From Chloroflexota bacterium (GTDB lineage: Bacteria > Chloroflexota > Anaerolineae > UBA1429): 5,177 nucleotides of DNA. The notes beneath the pieces are model-generated. The model had not been told where the DNA came from, searched no databases, and saw nothing but the letters and a program-made list of their open reading frames with translations. Below, in pieces: positions 5,175 to 5,177 of this stretch. The stretch is from positions 1 through 5,177 of the forward strand of contig JAAYXX010000004.1 in assembly GCA_012515695.1 (NCBI GenBank), given 5' to 3'. Positions within the stretch are counted from its first letter, which is position 1. Each line of letters starts with the position of its first letter. Both the position numbers and the translations under genes were made by a program.

Positions 5175-5177
5175 CAA

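Overview
The window is about 5.2 kb of GC-rich bacterial DNA carrying four genes and two well-defined intergenic regions. The likely source is a member of the Chloroflexota, perhaps Anaerolineae-like. This rests on protein style: a single-pass sortase with a long Ala/Pro/Thr linker, a GRYDAPAPGPALLRF / AMTHEE-type prolyl-tRNA synthetase, and a corrinoid-type UroD-family protein. It is an inference from recalled relatives, not a database result.

Left part (1-1815, rightward): a G-tract motif at the edge is followed by a 17-bp triplicated repeat that runs directly into a textbook sigma-70 promoter (TTGACA, 17 bp, TATAAT). This promoter drives a two-gene operon. The first gene is a membrane-anchored sortase (238-1470). 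The second, five bases after its stop, is a small basic protein with a C-terminal membrane segment (1476-1736), whose ribosome binding site is formed by the last two sense codons of the sortase. A 34-bp perfect palindrome at 1781-1814 lies between this operon and the convergent synthetase gene and probably terminates both.

Middle (1888-3876, leftward): proS encodes a full-length bacterial-type prolyl-tRNA synthetase with the internal INS editing domain. The reading frame stays open far upstream, but a strong Shine-Dalgarno and the family N-terminus fix the start at 3651. The promoter lies about 200 bp further up, leaving a leader of about 190 nt with several mutually incompatible pairings, one of which would hide the ribosome binding site. 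No T-box sequence was found in it.

Right part (3909-5177, rightward): a divergent promoter drives a 333-residue UroD/MtaA/CmuA-family protein, likely a methyltransferase rather than the haem-pathway decarboxylase. The last 200 bases have no gene but hold three short palindromes, the final one resembling an intrinsic terminator.

The genes do not form one pathway: a cell-surface pair, a translation enzyme and a probable one-carbon enzyme sit side by side. I see no phage, CRISPR, toxin-antitoxin or transposase gene. The most unusual signals are regulatory: the C-tract promoter spacer, the triplicated -35 repeat, and the proS leader.
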